Assembly (NCBI GenBank): GCA_963763885.1
Contig: CAVXQD010000007.1
Location: 186,001-250,000, forward strand
Reading direction: 5' to 3'
DNA from: JANNBN01 sp963763885
Lineage (GTDB): Bacteria; Actinomycetota; Acidimicrobiia; Acidimicrobiales; JANYDT01
Length of the DNA stretch: 64,000 nt
The notes beneath the pieces are model-generated. The model saw only the letters and a list, made by a program, of their open reading frames with translations. It was not told the DNA's origin and searched no databases. Of the stretch, positions 44,901 to 52,675 are shown one piece after another; position 1 is the stretch's first letter; each line of letters opens with the position of its first letter. The position numbers were made by a program, and so were the translations under genes.

Positions 44901-47900
44901 CGCCCAACGGATTAAAGCGGGCGTTGGTGAACGCACCTTTGCCGTCCACAGCAACTTCAGCAGCTCCGTCGATGGTTGCGACGTCGCCGTTGGAGAGGGT
45001 CGCCTGCACCGGGCCGCACGACGGGCTGGTGGAGATCGCAACGAACACCGTGCCAACGGACGTGAGGAAGCCATCGGTCACCTGATAGGTGAATCGATCG
45101 GTCCCGTTGAACCCAACTTCAGCCGGGTAGGAGCACGAGGTGACGGTGCACGACACGGCAACGTTGCGGTCGATCGAGTTGACCGTTCCTGGCACCAGCC
45201 GCAGTACATCTCCGACCGAGTCCGTGTCGTTTTGCAGTGGGGTCACCGTGAGGGTCTGACCGGCGAGCGCCGAGACGTTGTCAGGGTTTGCAACGGGCGG
45301 CAGGTTCACGCCAACGACAAGAGAAATAGTCGTTTCGTTGCTGGGGCTCGATTCCCACTGATCCACCGTTCGGAACGTGAACGAGTCGTTGCCGTTGAAG
45401 TCGATTGGAGGTGTGTAGGTGCAACGGGTCCAGCTCGGGCAGCTGATGTTGCCTCCCGCGGCGCTTTGCGCCTGGACGAGCCGCCTGTCGAAGTAGACAG
45501 TGTCCAACTCGCTGTCGCGTTGACCTCCGGGGACGGAGATGGTCAGTGGCGTGTTGGGTACGTACTCAAACGAAGCAGCCTGCGCCACGGGGGCGAGATT
45601 CGGGCTGACCACTACATTTACGGTGCCTATGGCTGTCCCACCGTGTCCGTCAGATAGTAAGTACGTGAACGAATCCGGTCCCACATACCCGGGGATGGAT
45701 CGGTACCGGCACGGCCAGTCCGTGCAGACAGGAGCAGGCGAGACGAACGGGAAGAGGTTTCCCTCCAGCGCCAAGTCATTGCTCGTTGCTGCAGGGAGCA
45801 AGTACCCATGCGACGGGAACGTCAGCGGTGAGAGCGTCAACCGTTGCGTATTGGAGAACGGGCCGGATCCAACCGTGTCTTCATCCGAGTCGTTCGTATC
45901 CAACGGAAGATTTCCTGCGGTCCCGGTGGGAGCACCGATGACTGGGCCGTTGAGGGAGATCATTACTCCGCTGCGGACCGCTATGGCATCGACACCCGCA
46001 ACGGGTACGGCGTTCGGCCGGACGTCGACGGTGAGCGTGCCAATGGTTTGGAGACCGTCCAGGTCCTCCACCGTGTACGAGATGGTGTCGACACCAACGA
46101 ACCCGGGGAAGGCTGAGTAGCTGCACTGCTTCGAGTTCTTCGTCTCGACAGTGCACGTCAGGGTTCCATGGGCAGCAGCAGCGTGGCTGACAAAACGAGC
46201 TCGATCTACGGGCGGGAAGGCGGGATCCTCATTGTCGCCACTGTTGAATCGAAGGGTGACCACCTCTGGCGTGGTTCCCCAGACTCGGATCGAGGCGTCA
46301 TAGGCGACTGGAGGATGGTTCGTGCCAACAACAATTGGACCAAAGGACACCACGGCCGTTCCCGTCGAAGTCAGGCCTTGCCAGTCTCGAACGGTGAAGT
46401 TGATTGTGGCGCTTCCCGAAGTCGTTGTGTCAGGAGGGGTGTACTTGCACGCGTGGCCGATGCTGTTGAATCGAGTATCTGCGACGCCGCCGGCCGGGTC
46501 TGTGGATTGTAGGGAGACGTAGTACGCGTCAGGAGCATCGGGAAGCGACGGCGGGTCGGCAATTGCCACCGAACCAGAAAACCCAGCGCCCGGCGTACAC
46601 GACTCCATCACGAGGTAGGGCACCGATGAGAAAATCGATGGACCCCTGACCGTGGGCCAACTCTCTGCATCGGTCGCCACTGCATTTGCGGTGATGTAAA
46701 TAGGGTCCGCGGTCGCCGTACGAAGAACATTGCTGGCGACAGGGCCGCTGTTTTCGACCACCGTGAACGTGGCGGTCGCAGTGGACGTCTCACCATGACC
46801 ATCATCAATGAGGTAAACGAAACTCAGAGGGCCTCGATAAGAGTCGGTCGATCGGAAGGTGCATCGGTTGTCCTGACACACCAGGTTTCCGTGGCCGGGC
46901 TGCGTCTGTGTTGTAAAGGTGAGTTGGTCGCCCTCCGGGTCGCTGTCATTGGCCAGCGGGTACATGAACGGTGACCAGGCTCCGGCTGCAATCGCCATGA
47001 TCGCCGGGTCATCCACTTTTGTGGGGGGGTTGTTTCGCACCATCGTGACAACGACCTGCGCCGAGGCTGAGCTACCAATTCCGTCCGTCACGGTGTAGGT
47101 GAAGGCAGCGATTCCGACAAAGTCGGCGTTGGGCGGAGTGTACTGAAGCCGGTCCGGCAGGCTGCTTGAACGAACGATTGATACCGTTCCCAGCGTTGCG
47201 TCCAGCAGACCGACGCTCTCGATGTGCACCGGGTCACCGTCCGGGTCTGCGTCGTTGGAGAGCACCGGAATTGCGATGCTTGGGGAACCGTGTCCGGTGG
47301 CTACGTCGTTCTGCGCACTGGGGCTGGAGTTGCCCCGTACTGTCACCGAGACGGTTGCCTGGGCAAACCCGCCGTGTCGGTCAGTGACCTCGTAGACGAA
47401 CGAGTCCGGACCGAGGTACGTCCCATCCACAAGGTACGTGCACAGACCAACAGGAGTGCATGTCACGGTCCCATGGACGGGGAGATTGACGATGCGGGTT
47501 AGAACAACTCCGTCGCCTTCGGTGTCATTTTGGTTGTCGTTCGACAGCACGTTGAAGCTGTCGTTGACGCCGCTGCCGCGGACGCTGACCGTGTCGGGAT
47601 TCGCAACTGGAGCGAGATTGGCAGCAACGGTGACAGTCACAACTGCGCTGGCCGTTGAGTTGAACCCGTCTCGGATTCGGTATGTGAACGTAGCGACGCC
47701 GGCATAGTCAGCTGCAGCGGTGAATTCGCACCCGTGTCGAAGGTTGGGCTGCCCCGCAACTCCTACGTCTCGGGTGGTCAGTTGCACCGTCCCAATGACC
47801 GTTCCGGCACCATCACGGACTGTGTTTCCAACGCTGCCATCGTTGCAATCCGTCAGGACAACGCTTGCGAACGCAGGATAGGAGTCGTTCAGCAGTACGT

Positions 47901-50900
47901 CGACGAACGTCGTGATGGAGCCGCGAACGGCCTTTGAGTCAGGGTTGGCGACGGGCGCCACGTTTGCAGGAACGGTGATTGTGACGTTTGCTTCGGCAAA
48001 GCTTCCAGCCCGTCCGTCGGTGACCCGGTATCGGAACATGTCCGTTCGGGCGACTCCTGGACTTGGAACGTATTCGCAAGTGGTCGCCCCACACGTAACG
48101 GTACCGGTAGTCGGAAGAGACACCACCGAGTCGATGGTGAGACTGTGACCGTTTGCGTCGGTGTCGTTGGTCAATGGTGAGATGAGCTGCGGAATGGAAG
48201 TGAGCGACACCTCGTCGTCTGTTGCGATGGGAACTGCATTCGCCTCGATGGTCATTGTGACGGTCGCGGTAGAAGTTGCCCCACGGCCGTCGGTGATGGT
48301 GTACGGGAACGTTGTCGAGCCGGCCGCAGAAATGTCAGTGGTAAAGGTGCAGTGACTGGGGAAACAACTGGCGCGGCCTTTTGTGGTTTCAGTGATTGCC
48401 GTGTCGATCCGGATCGGGTCGCCGTCTGCATCGCTGTCGTTGGCCAACAACTCGATGGTGACGACTTCCCCAGGTCGTCCGACGAAACTGTCATCGACCG
48501 CGATCGGCGAAGCGTTGGCGGTGACCTGGACGCGGATGGTGGCGGAAACTTCTAGCCCGAGTGTGTCGACCGCGGTGTAGACGAACGAGGCCGTTCCCAC
48601 AAAGCCCGGCTCGGCGCGGAAGAAGCAGACCGGAACCGTTTCGTTCGGAGGAACGTTGCCGCTGATGGTTGTCCCGATGACCGTGCCGACGACGGCGTTG
48701 TTGGCATCGCGAACCTTGCCGTCTGCGCCGGACAGACAACGAACCAAGATCAGAGGGCGATCATCGGTGTCGTTGGCAAACGGTTCCACAAGAACGGGAA
48801 AAGTCCCGCGAACACTCGCAGCATCGTCGTTTGCCACGGGTGCCCGGTTCGCCGGGACGGAGATCGTCACCTCACCTTCAGCGAACCCACCCCGAGAATC
48901 TGTGACCCGATATCGGAACGAGTCAGACCGCGCCGGACCGGCGTTGGGAACATAGGTGCACTGCGACGATCCGCAGGTCAGTGTTCCCGACGTGACGTTT
49001 CGAACGATCGAGGCGACGGCCAGGATGTCGAGTTCTGCGTCGGTGTCGTTGAGGAGGGGGGTGATGGCGGCCGGCCCGGTGGTCATCACGACGGTGTCTG
49101 GGTTGGCGACTGGCGGCGTGTTGCCGTCGAATCGAATGGTGACCGTGCCAGCGTTACTGACCTGGCCCCACTGATCTTGTACTTGGTATGGGAACGTATC
49201 TGTTCCTGTCGCTCCGGTTGCCGGACTGTATTCGCAGTAGTTACCGAAGTTGGAGCAGCTGTACGAACCCTGTGCCGCGTCGCCGTTGCTGTCCACGACG
49301 CGTAGCACCTGAGCCGGTCCACCATCAGATTCGTCGGGATCTGTGTCGTTGTCCTGAATCGTCAGGTTCCTCGGAAGGAGAGTTCGGAAGATGTACTCGT
49401 CTGCCACCGCAACCGGCGCCCGATTTGGGTAGACCCGGATCTGAGCGAGCCCTTCGACTGCACTTCCGTAGGAGTCGCGAACTTCGTATCTGAACGAATC
49501 GGTAACCACCTGCCCGAGGAGGGGCGCTGATCCAGTAAAGACGTAGCTGCATGTCTCGCTGTTGCAGCTCACGGTGCCGTGGGTGGGAGCTTGCATCTGC
49601 GCTGCGTTAAACCGAACGGTGAGCAGATCGCCTTCTTGGTCAACGTCGTTCAACGTGACGTCGGCCGCAAACGTGAGTGTCTGCCCGACGCGGTAGCTGA
49701 ACGTGTCGGGGTTGGCAATGGGAGCCGTGTTTACCGGGTGGATGGTGAGGCTGACTGTTGCCAGCGACACTGCGCCGCTGACGTCGCGGTAGCCGTACGT
49801 GAAGGAGAACGCTCCTGTCGCCCCGTCGGCAGCGATGATGTCACACCCTGGGTTTGGCGCCATCGGCGAGGTGCAGAACAGGGTGGCTGCCAACGTGCCG
49901 TTCGGGTAATACAACCGCTGTGGCGGTGCGATGTAGGTGAACGAGTCGCCATCGGGCGAAGCGTTGTCATTAGCAAAGATCGGCACGAAGCCTCGGACAT
50001 CAAACGTTGCAGCGTCGTCGCCCGCCACTGGGAATTGGTTCGCTGCCACAAGCACCTGAACGGTGCCAAGCACGGTCCCGCCATGTCCGTCGTCCACCAC
50101 GTAGGAGAACGAGTCGGTGGTGGCGGTCGCTTCGTTGACGGCTCGGTAGTAGGTGCACCGCAATTGTGAAGTCACGACAGCACACGCAGATACACCTTGC
50201 CCGCCTTCTGTACGTACACGTAGTGTGTCGCTGTCCGCATCGCCGATGGTCCCGACGGTTACCGTCCCCATGGCCGTTCCACGAACGCTGATAACAGGTT
50301 GTCCTGTTGTCACAAGAACAGGCGCCGCATTCGCCGTGAAAGACACGGACACAAGAGCAGGAGCACTCTCGCCGCCTTGCGGATTTGTCACCGTGTAGCT
50401 GAACGAATCGGTGCCCGAGGTTCCCGCCTCGGCTTCGTAACGGCAATAGTGCTTTCCTGTCCCAGGGTCCACCAGATCGCACTGCACTCGCAGATGTGTG
50501 GCGGGGTCAAGAAGTCGAATGTTCGACGTTGCCAACGCAGCGGGATCAGACGGATTGAGGTCGTTGTCTAGGACATAGATGTCCAACGCTCCACGGAACG
50601 GTGGTGGTGCATCGTCGACCGCTGTGGGGGCGCCCGGAGCGACGATGGTGATCGTCACTTCTGCCTCGCCTGACATGGAGCCATAATCGGGGCCTGTTGA
50701 AAGTCGATACCGAAACGAATCGGTCCCTGGGGTCGGGTCGTTGGACGCGTACGTGCAGCCGACAGGGTGGAAGCAGGAAATCCAGCCTCTCGTCGGTTCC
50801 CGCAAGATCTCCAATTGGTAGCCGCGTGGATCATCGTTGGCAAGGATGGGAATCAACGTTGAGGCTGTGCCTTCAACCGTCGCCGTATCGTCGCGCACGT

Positions 50901-52491
50901 CGAACGTCGAGTAGTTCACGTGCACAGAGGCCGCTTCTGAAACACCGCCAGCTCGATTCCGAGCGGTGTAGAAGAAGTCGACGGCACCCGCAGTTCCTGG
51001 CGTCGGGGTGAACGTGCAACTGCTTCCACCGTTTGCGTTGAAGGCAGAACAGTCGAGTCCTGCGACAGGTGCGTCGAGGAGATCGATGAGCAGTTGATTT
51101 GCTAAGTCGGTGTCACCGCTGTTGTCGTCGTTCGCAGTCAAGTCGATGACAGTGGTACCGACAATCGTGAAGGAGTCGCCGCTCGCAACTGGATTCGCTG
51201 CCTCCTCGATGGTGAGTTGCACCTGTGCTGTGGTCGAATCGACGCCGTTCGAAATTTCGTATGTGAACGAATCGGTTCCAGCCGTTGCGAGCGTTGAGGT
51301 GTAGGTACAGTTTGAAGAAGTGAGGGAAACTGCGCAGGTTGCAATGCCGCGACTTGGCGGGGAGACAACCGTGATCTCGGTTGCGCCGGCCGTGTCGTTT
51401 GCTCCAACCGGGATGGCAACGGGCCGCTTTCCGGCTGTAGTTGCCGCATCATTTCCGGCCGTCATCCCCAGGCCATTGATTCGCACAACGCCAACGACGA
51501 CGTCATCGCCCGCTTCGACAACGTATCGAAACTCGTCCGGAGTACCGGGAGGCATGGTCGCAGTGGGCGTGTACGTGCAGACACCAAGATCGCCGTCGCA
51601 TGAAACAGCTCCGCCATTGACGGACCGGAAGTCGCCGCGGGAGTAGTAGTCGTTGGGGCTGGTGCTGGACAGGTAGATCGGATCGTTTTCCGGGTCGGTG
51701 TCATTTGCCAAAACAGGAATCGTCAGTACGCCTTGACCAGTCACACGGTCTGTCCGAGCCGTTGGTGGAAGACCAGGTGTTGTCCCAGTTGGGTCAACAA
51801 TCACCCTCACTTCGGCAAGACTTGCGCTGCTGCGACCGTAGGTGAACGTATAAATACCGTCAGTGTTGGGAGCTGTCACCGTGCACGAGGTGTCGTCACA
51901 CTGAACTGGCATTGTCCCCGAGGAACTGTATGTGCCGATAGAAAAGGGAGTGTTGGGTGGGAAGTCGTTGGCCAGTACGTTGAGAACAGTTTGCTGGCCT
52001 GCGGGCACACGAAAGCTGTCGGGGTATGGCCGTGGGCGAATGCTCGCCGAGACATCTAGCGCCACTGTTGCTGGAGCAGAGAACAGGACGGGGTCAGGAT
52101 CGACTCCTTGCACCCCATCGGCAACTCGGTAGGTAAACAAATCCGGGCCGACGTATCCGTAGTCGGCTACGTATTCGCACTTCTTGAAAGCGTTGTTTCC
52201 GTCACACGTGACCGTTCCGTGTAGCGGTGCCGCCACGATGGCCACCTGTAGGGCATTGAACGCCGTCTCCGCGTCACTGTCATTGGCAAGGACGTTGATG
52301 AACTCGCCACCAGGGCCTACGAAGAATTCGTCATCGCCTGCCGTTGGTGCGGTGTTGGTCACCTGGGAGACGATTGTGGCAGCGGCCGCCGTCGAGCCCG
52401 GGAAGTTCAACGTTGTCAGCGTGAGTATCAACACCCATGCCAACAGGCGAGTCGATGGCCGAGCAGTGTCCCGCGCAAAACGTGATGTCAT
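41920..52491 (-). CDS. Giant secreted Ig/cadherin-like repeat protein (3,523 aa)
   Basis: A putative adhesin. A signal peptide (STRLLAWVLILTLTTLNFPG) starts at M 52491, chosen over the open frame to 52605. About 26 tandem domains of ~90-100 residues follow the pattern N-x-PVAxxD ... PxHGTVTC ... CxY ... GxDSFTYxVxDG, as in bacterial cadherin-like/Ig (Big_9-type) repeats. Most carry one Cys pair, so a disulfide per domain is likely. After repeat 24, an unrelated ~250-residue domain (approximately residues 2490-2750, starting SCGPVQATLSNGDVATIDGA) interrupts the series. Two more repeats, one Ig-like domain, a ~300-residue Thr/Ser stalk of TTST/TTVP units and a C-terminal Ig-like region (VEFFLDGTRLSTEEF ... 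MANIGFSRR) follow. No LPXTG, transmembrane anchor or enzymatic motif is visible. It is divergent from the LAL regulator, with two copies of a shared motif upstream. Confidence 0.92.
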   Translation of the reverse strand: MTSRFARDTARPSTRLLAWVLILTLTTLNFPGSTAAAATIVSQVTNTAPTAGDDEFFVGPGGEFINVLANDSDAETAFNALQVAIVAAPLHGTVTCDGNNAFKKCEYVADYGYVGPDLFTYRVADGVQGVDPDPVLFSAPATVALDVSASIRPRPYPDSFRVPAGQQTVLNVLANDFPPNTPFSIGTYSSSGTMPVQCDDTSCTVTAPNTDGIYTFTYGRSSASLAEVRVIVDPTGTTPGLPPTARTDRVTGQGVLTIPVLANDTDPENDPIYLSSTSPNDYYSRGDFRSVNGGAVSCDGDLGVCTYTPTATMPPGTPDEFRYVVEAGDDVVVGVVRINGLGMTAGNDAATTAGKRPVAIPVGANDTAGATEITVVSPPSRGIATCAVSLTSSNCTYTSTLATAGTDSFTYEISNGVDSTTAQVQLTIEEAANPVASGDSFTIVGTTVIDLTANDDNSGDTDLANQLLIDLLDAPVAGLDCSAFNANGGSSCTFTPTPGTAGAVDFFYTARNRAGGVSEAASVHVNYSTFDVRDDTATVEGTASTLIPILANDDPRGYQLEILREPTRGWISCFHPVGCTYASNDPTPGTDSFRYRLSTGPDYGSMSGEAEVTITIVAPGAPTAVDDAPPPFRGALDIYVLDNDLNPSDPAALATSNIRLLDPATHLRVQCDLVDPGTGKHYCRYEAEAGTSGTDSFSYTVTNPQGGESAPALVSVSFTANAAPVLVTTGQPVISVRGTAMGTVTVGTIGDADSDTLRVRTEGGQGVSACAVVTSQLRCTYYRAVNEATATTDSFSYVVDDGHGGTVLGTVQVLVAANQFPVAGDDAATFDVRGFVPIFANDNASPDGDSFTYIAPPQRLYYPNGTLAATLFCTSPMAPNPGCDIIAADGATGAFSFTYGYRDVSGAVSLATVSLTIHPVNTAPIANPDTFSYRVGQTLTFAADVTLNDVDQEGDLLTVRFNAAQMQAPTHGTVSCNSETCSYVFTGSAPLLGQVVTDSFRYEVRDSYGSAVEGLAQIRVYPNRAPVAVADEYIFRTLLPRNLTIQDNDTDPDESDGGPAQVLRVVDSNGDAAQGSYSCSNFGNYCEYSPATGATGTDTFPYQVQDQWGQVSNAGTVTIRFDGNTPPVANPDTVVMTTGPAAITPLLNDTDAELDILAVASIVRNVTSGTLTCGSSQCTYVPNAGPARSDSFRYRVTDSRGGFAEGEVTISVPANRAPVANDDAASVRGTFPVLVEPFANDTDDRPLILVRCLSGADGKVRDANNAVVGTVIGTTISGNVPPNETVPVCFFRAEPGFVGTASFVYTAVDTLGLEVSATIRVQVTANASPIAVDDSFVGRPGEVVTIELLANDSDADGDPIRIDTAITETTKGRASCFPSHCTFTTDISAAGSTTFPYTITDGRGATSTATVTMTIEANAVPIATDDEVSLTSIPQLISPLTNDTDANGHSLTIDSVVSLPTTGTVTCGATTCEYVPSPGVARTDMFRYRVTDGRAGSFAEANVTITVPANVAPVANPDSKAVRGSITTFVDVLLNDSYPAFASVVLTDCNDGSVGNTVRDGAGTVIGTVQLTTRDVGVAGQPNLRHGCEFTAAADYAGVATFTYRIRDGFNSTASAVVTVTVAANLAPVANPDTVSVRGSGVNDSFNVLSNDNQNDTEGDGVVLTRIVNLPVHGTVTCTPVGLCTYLVDGTYLGPDSFVYEVTDRHGGFAQATVSVTVRGNSSPSAQNDVATGHGSPSIAIPVLSNDADPDGDPVHIESVGLLDATLGTVSIVRSSSLPDRLQYTPPNADFVGIAAFTYTVTDGIGSSASAQVVVTMVRNNPPTKVDDPAIMAIAAGAWSPFMYPLANDSDPEGDQLTFTTQTQPGHGNLVCQDNRCTFRSTDSYRGPLSFVYLIDDGHGETSTATATFTVVENSGPVASNVLRTATADPIYITANAVATDAESWPTVRGPSIFSSVPYLVMESCTPGAGFSGSVAIADPPSLPDAPDAYYVSLQSTDPAGGVADTRFNSIGHACKYTPPDTTTSGSATINFTVRDWQGLTSTGTAVVSFGPIVVGTNHPPVAYDASIRVWGTTPEVVTLRFNSGDNEDPAFPPVDRARFVSHAAAAHGTLTCTVETKNSKQCSYSAFPGFVGVDTISYTVEDLDGLQTIGTLTVDVRPNAVPVAGVDAIAVRSGVMISLNGPVIGAPTGTAGNLPLDTNDSDEDTVGSGPFSNTQRLTLSPLTFPSHGYLLPAATSNDLALEGNLFPFVSPAPVCTDWPCRYRSIPGYVGPDSFTYLLSDGHGGTAIGTVNVVVSPNLAPVAQAASFEYVPNTPLTISVPGGQRDSELDTVYFDRRLVQAQSAAGGNISCPSWTRCTYTPPIDFNGNDSFTFRTVDQWESSPSNETTISLVVGVNLPPVANPDNVSALAGQTLTVTPLQNDTDSVGDVLRLVPGTVNSIDRNVAVSCTVTSCSYPAEVGFNGTDRFTYQVTDGFLTSVGTVFVAISTSPSCGPVQATLSNGDVATIDGAAEVAVDGKGAFTNARFNPLGATGASNTLYGSSVFIGAPIDAFLDDNCGMTVDSTQTTPTKLVTTGTFSGVGLGLTQELLPVSGSSSVLEQRYSVTNTTAILLATRIVRHLDGDLFFDGRKADGAAATLDGSILYEFDNTDNSATASDSISISGDVDGVSVPSAWTIQPYSTNRLNDVSNPIFNGKVANDIDRNRVTDTAFDVIMAQQWNVAIPAGATVTFVTRTTFGRYVPDLVVNVAPDAVDDNNIDVFAGVVRSIPVTANDTDPDNDTLTVSIGSQGTKGVASVGLLGMLRYTPNVGATGADSFTYVVNDGRGGTDTATVRVEILPNQPPLGTSTVVQVDEDLQRSIVLTGSDPEEGALTFTLQSEPLHGTLTCLQMPVCTYVPDLNFHGSDSFTFVADDGQLASVPATVSLVVRPVNDLPTLVVPGAQAAVLGEPLTFAVSAADVDGGVPTLSYSGPADASLIDGSFTWTPTQTGVFTVTFNASDGTESVQAPVTITVSSVPTTSTSTTVPSTTTTTSTTVPTTTSTSSTTSTTTSTTTSTSTTVPTTTTTTVPATTTTTSTTVPTTTSTSSTTSTTSTTTTSTSTTSTTSTTTTSTSTTSTTSTTTTVPSTTSTTSTTTTVPSTTSTTSTTSTTTTTVPSTTSTTVPSTTSTTSTTSTTTTTTSTTVPTTTSTTSTTTTTTSTTVPTTTTTTTSTTVPTSTSTTTTTTRPSTTTTTSSTTVPTTSTSSTTTVPTTSTSTSTTTTKPTTTSTSTTTTRATTTTRATTTTRATTTTRATTTTRATTTTTRPRSSTTTSTTVLSSPRLLVSNQANHLGAVRPLAGVTLSGVSYVWVGPLAQAARDVDRVEFFLDGTRLSTEEFANFDLFRTVHGGDGYPFDTTLLTNGIHTIRAEITMNGGREFTDIATFSVANGLSARSVVCSASSTGSGEFSLAGTTVVSSKLYCRLSNGSPIPGGRVRWVLDGREVSLTGAPYASGQLDLSRGTHSLRVIVDLPEGVDYVMANIGFSRR
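42602..42691. repeat. 18-bp tandem repeat, five copies
   Basis: Unit GTTGCCCTGGTCGTCGTC repeated five times (last base differs), encoding RATTTT on the minus strand inside the Thr/Ser stalk of the giant protein. The surrounding 42540-43450 is a degenerate GTCGTGGACGTCGTGG-like minisatellite. Confidence 0.9.
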
Positions 52492-52541
52492 TTGATTCAC
52501 ATCTCCGAGGGTAAGGAGACGAGACGGGAATAGCTCTCGTG

Positions 52542-52553
52542 GAAACACCAGTT
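52542..52553 (-). promoter_or_regulatory. Shared upstream motif AACTGGTGTTTC, copy nearest giant gene
   Basis: Reads AACTGGTGTTTC on the strand of the giant gene, 51-62 bp before its start. Matches the copies at 52599-52610 and 55544-55555. Confidence 0.5.
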
Positions 52554-52598
52554 CTGGCCGCGCAACGTGGTCGGCCCGTCTTACCGACCGTCCTAGTA

Positions 52599-52610
52599 GA
52601 AACACCAGTT
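52599..52610 (-). promoter_or_regulatory. Shared upstream motif AACTGGTGTTTC, second copy
   Basis: Identical 12-mer to 52542-52553, 57 bp further upstream of the giant gene and 66-77 bp before the LAL regulator start. Extended context CCAAACTGGTGTTTC is closest to the copy before the four-repeat gene. Confidence 0.5.
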
Positions 52611-52675
52611 TGGACGACCAATTCGGTCGTCAACCGTGGCTGCATCTAGATTTTGGTGGTGCCCGGTAGACCTCT

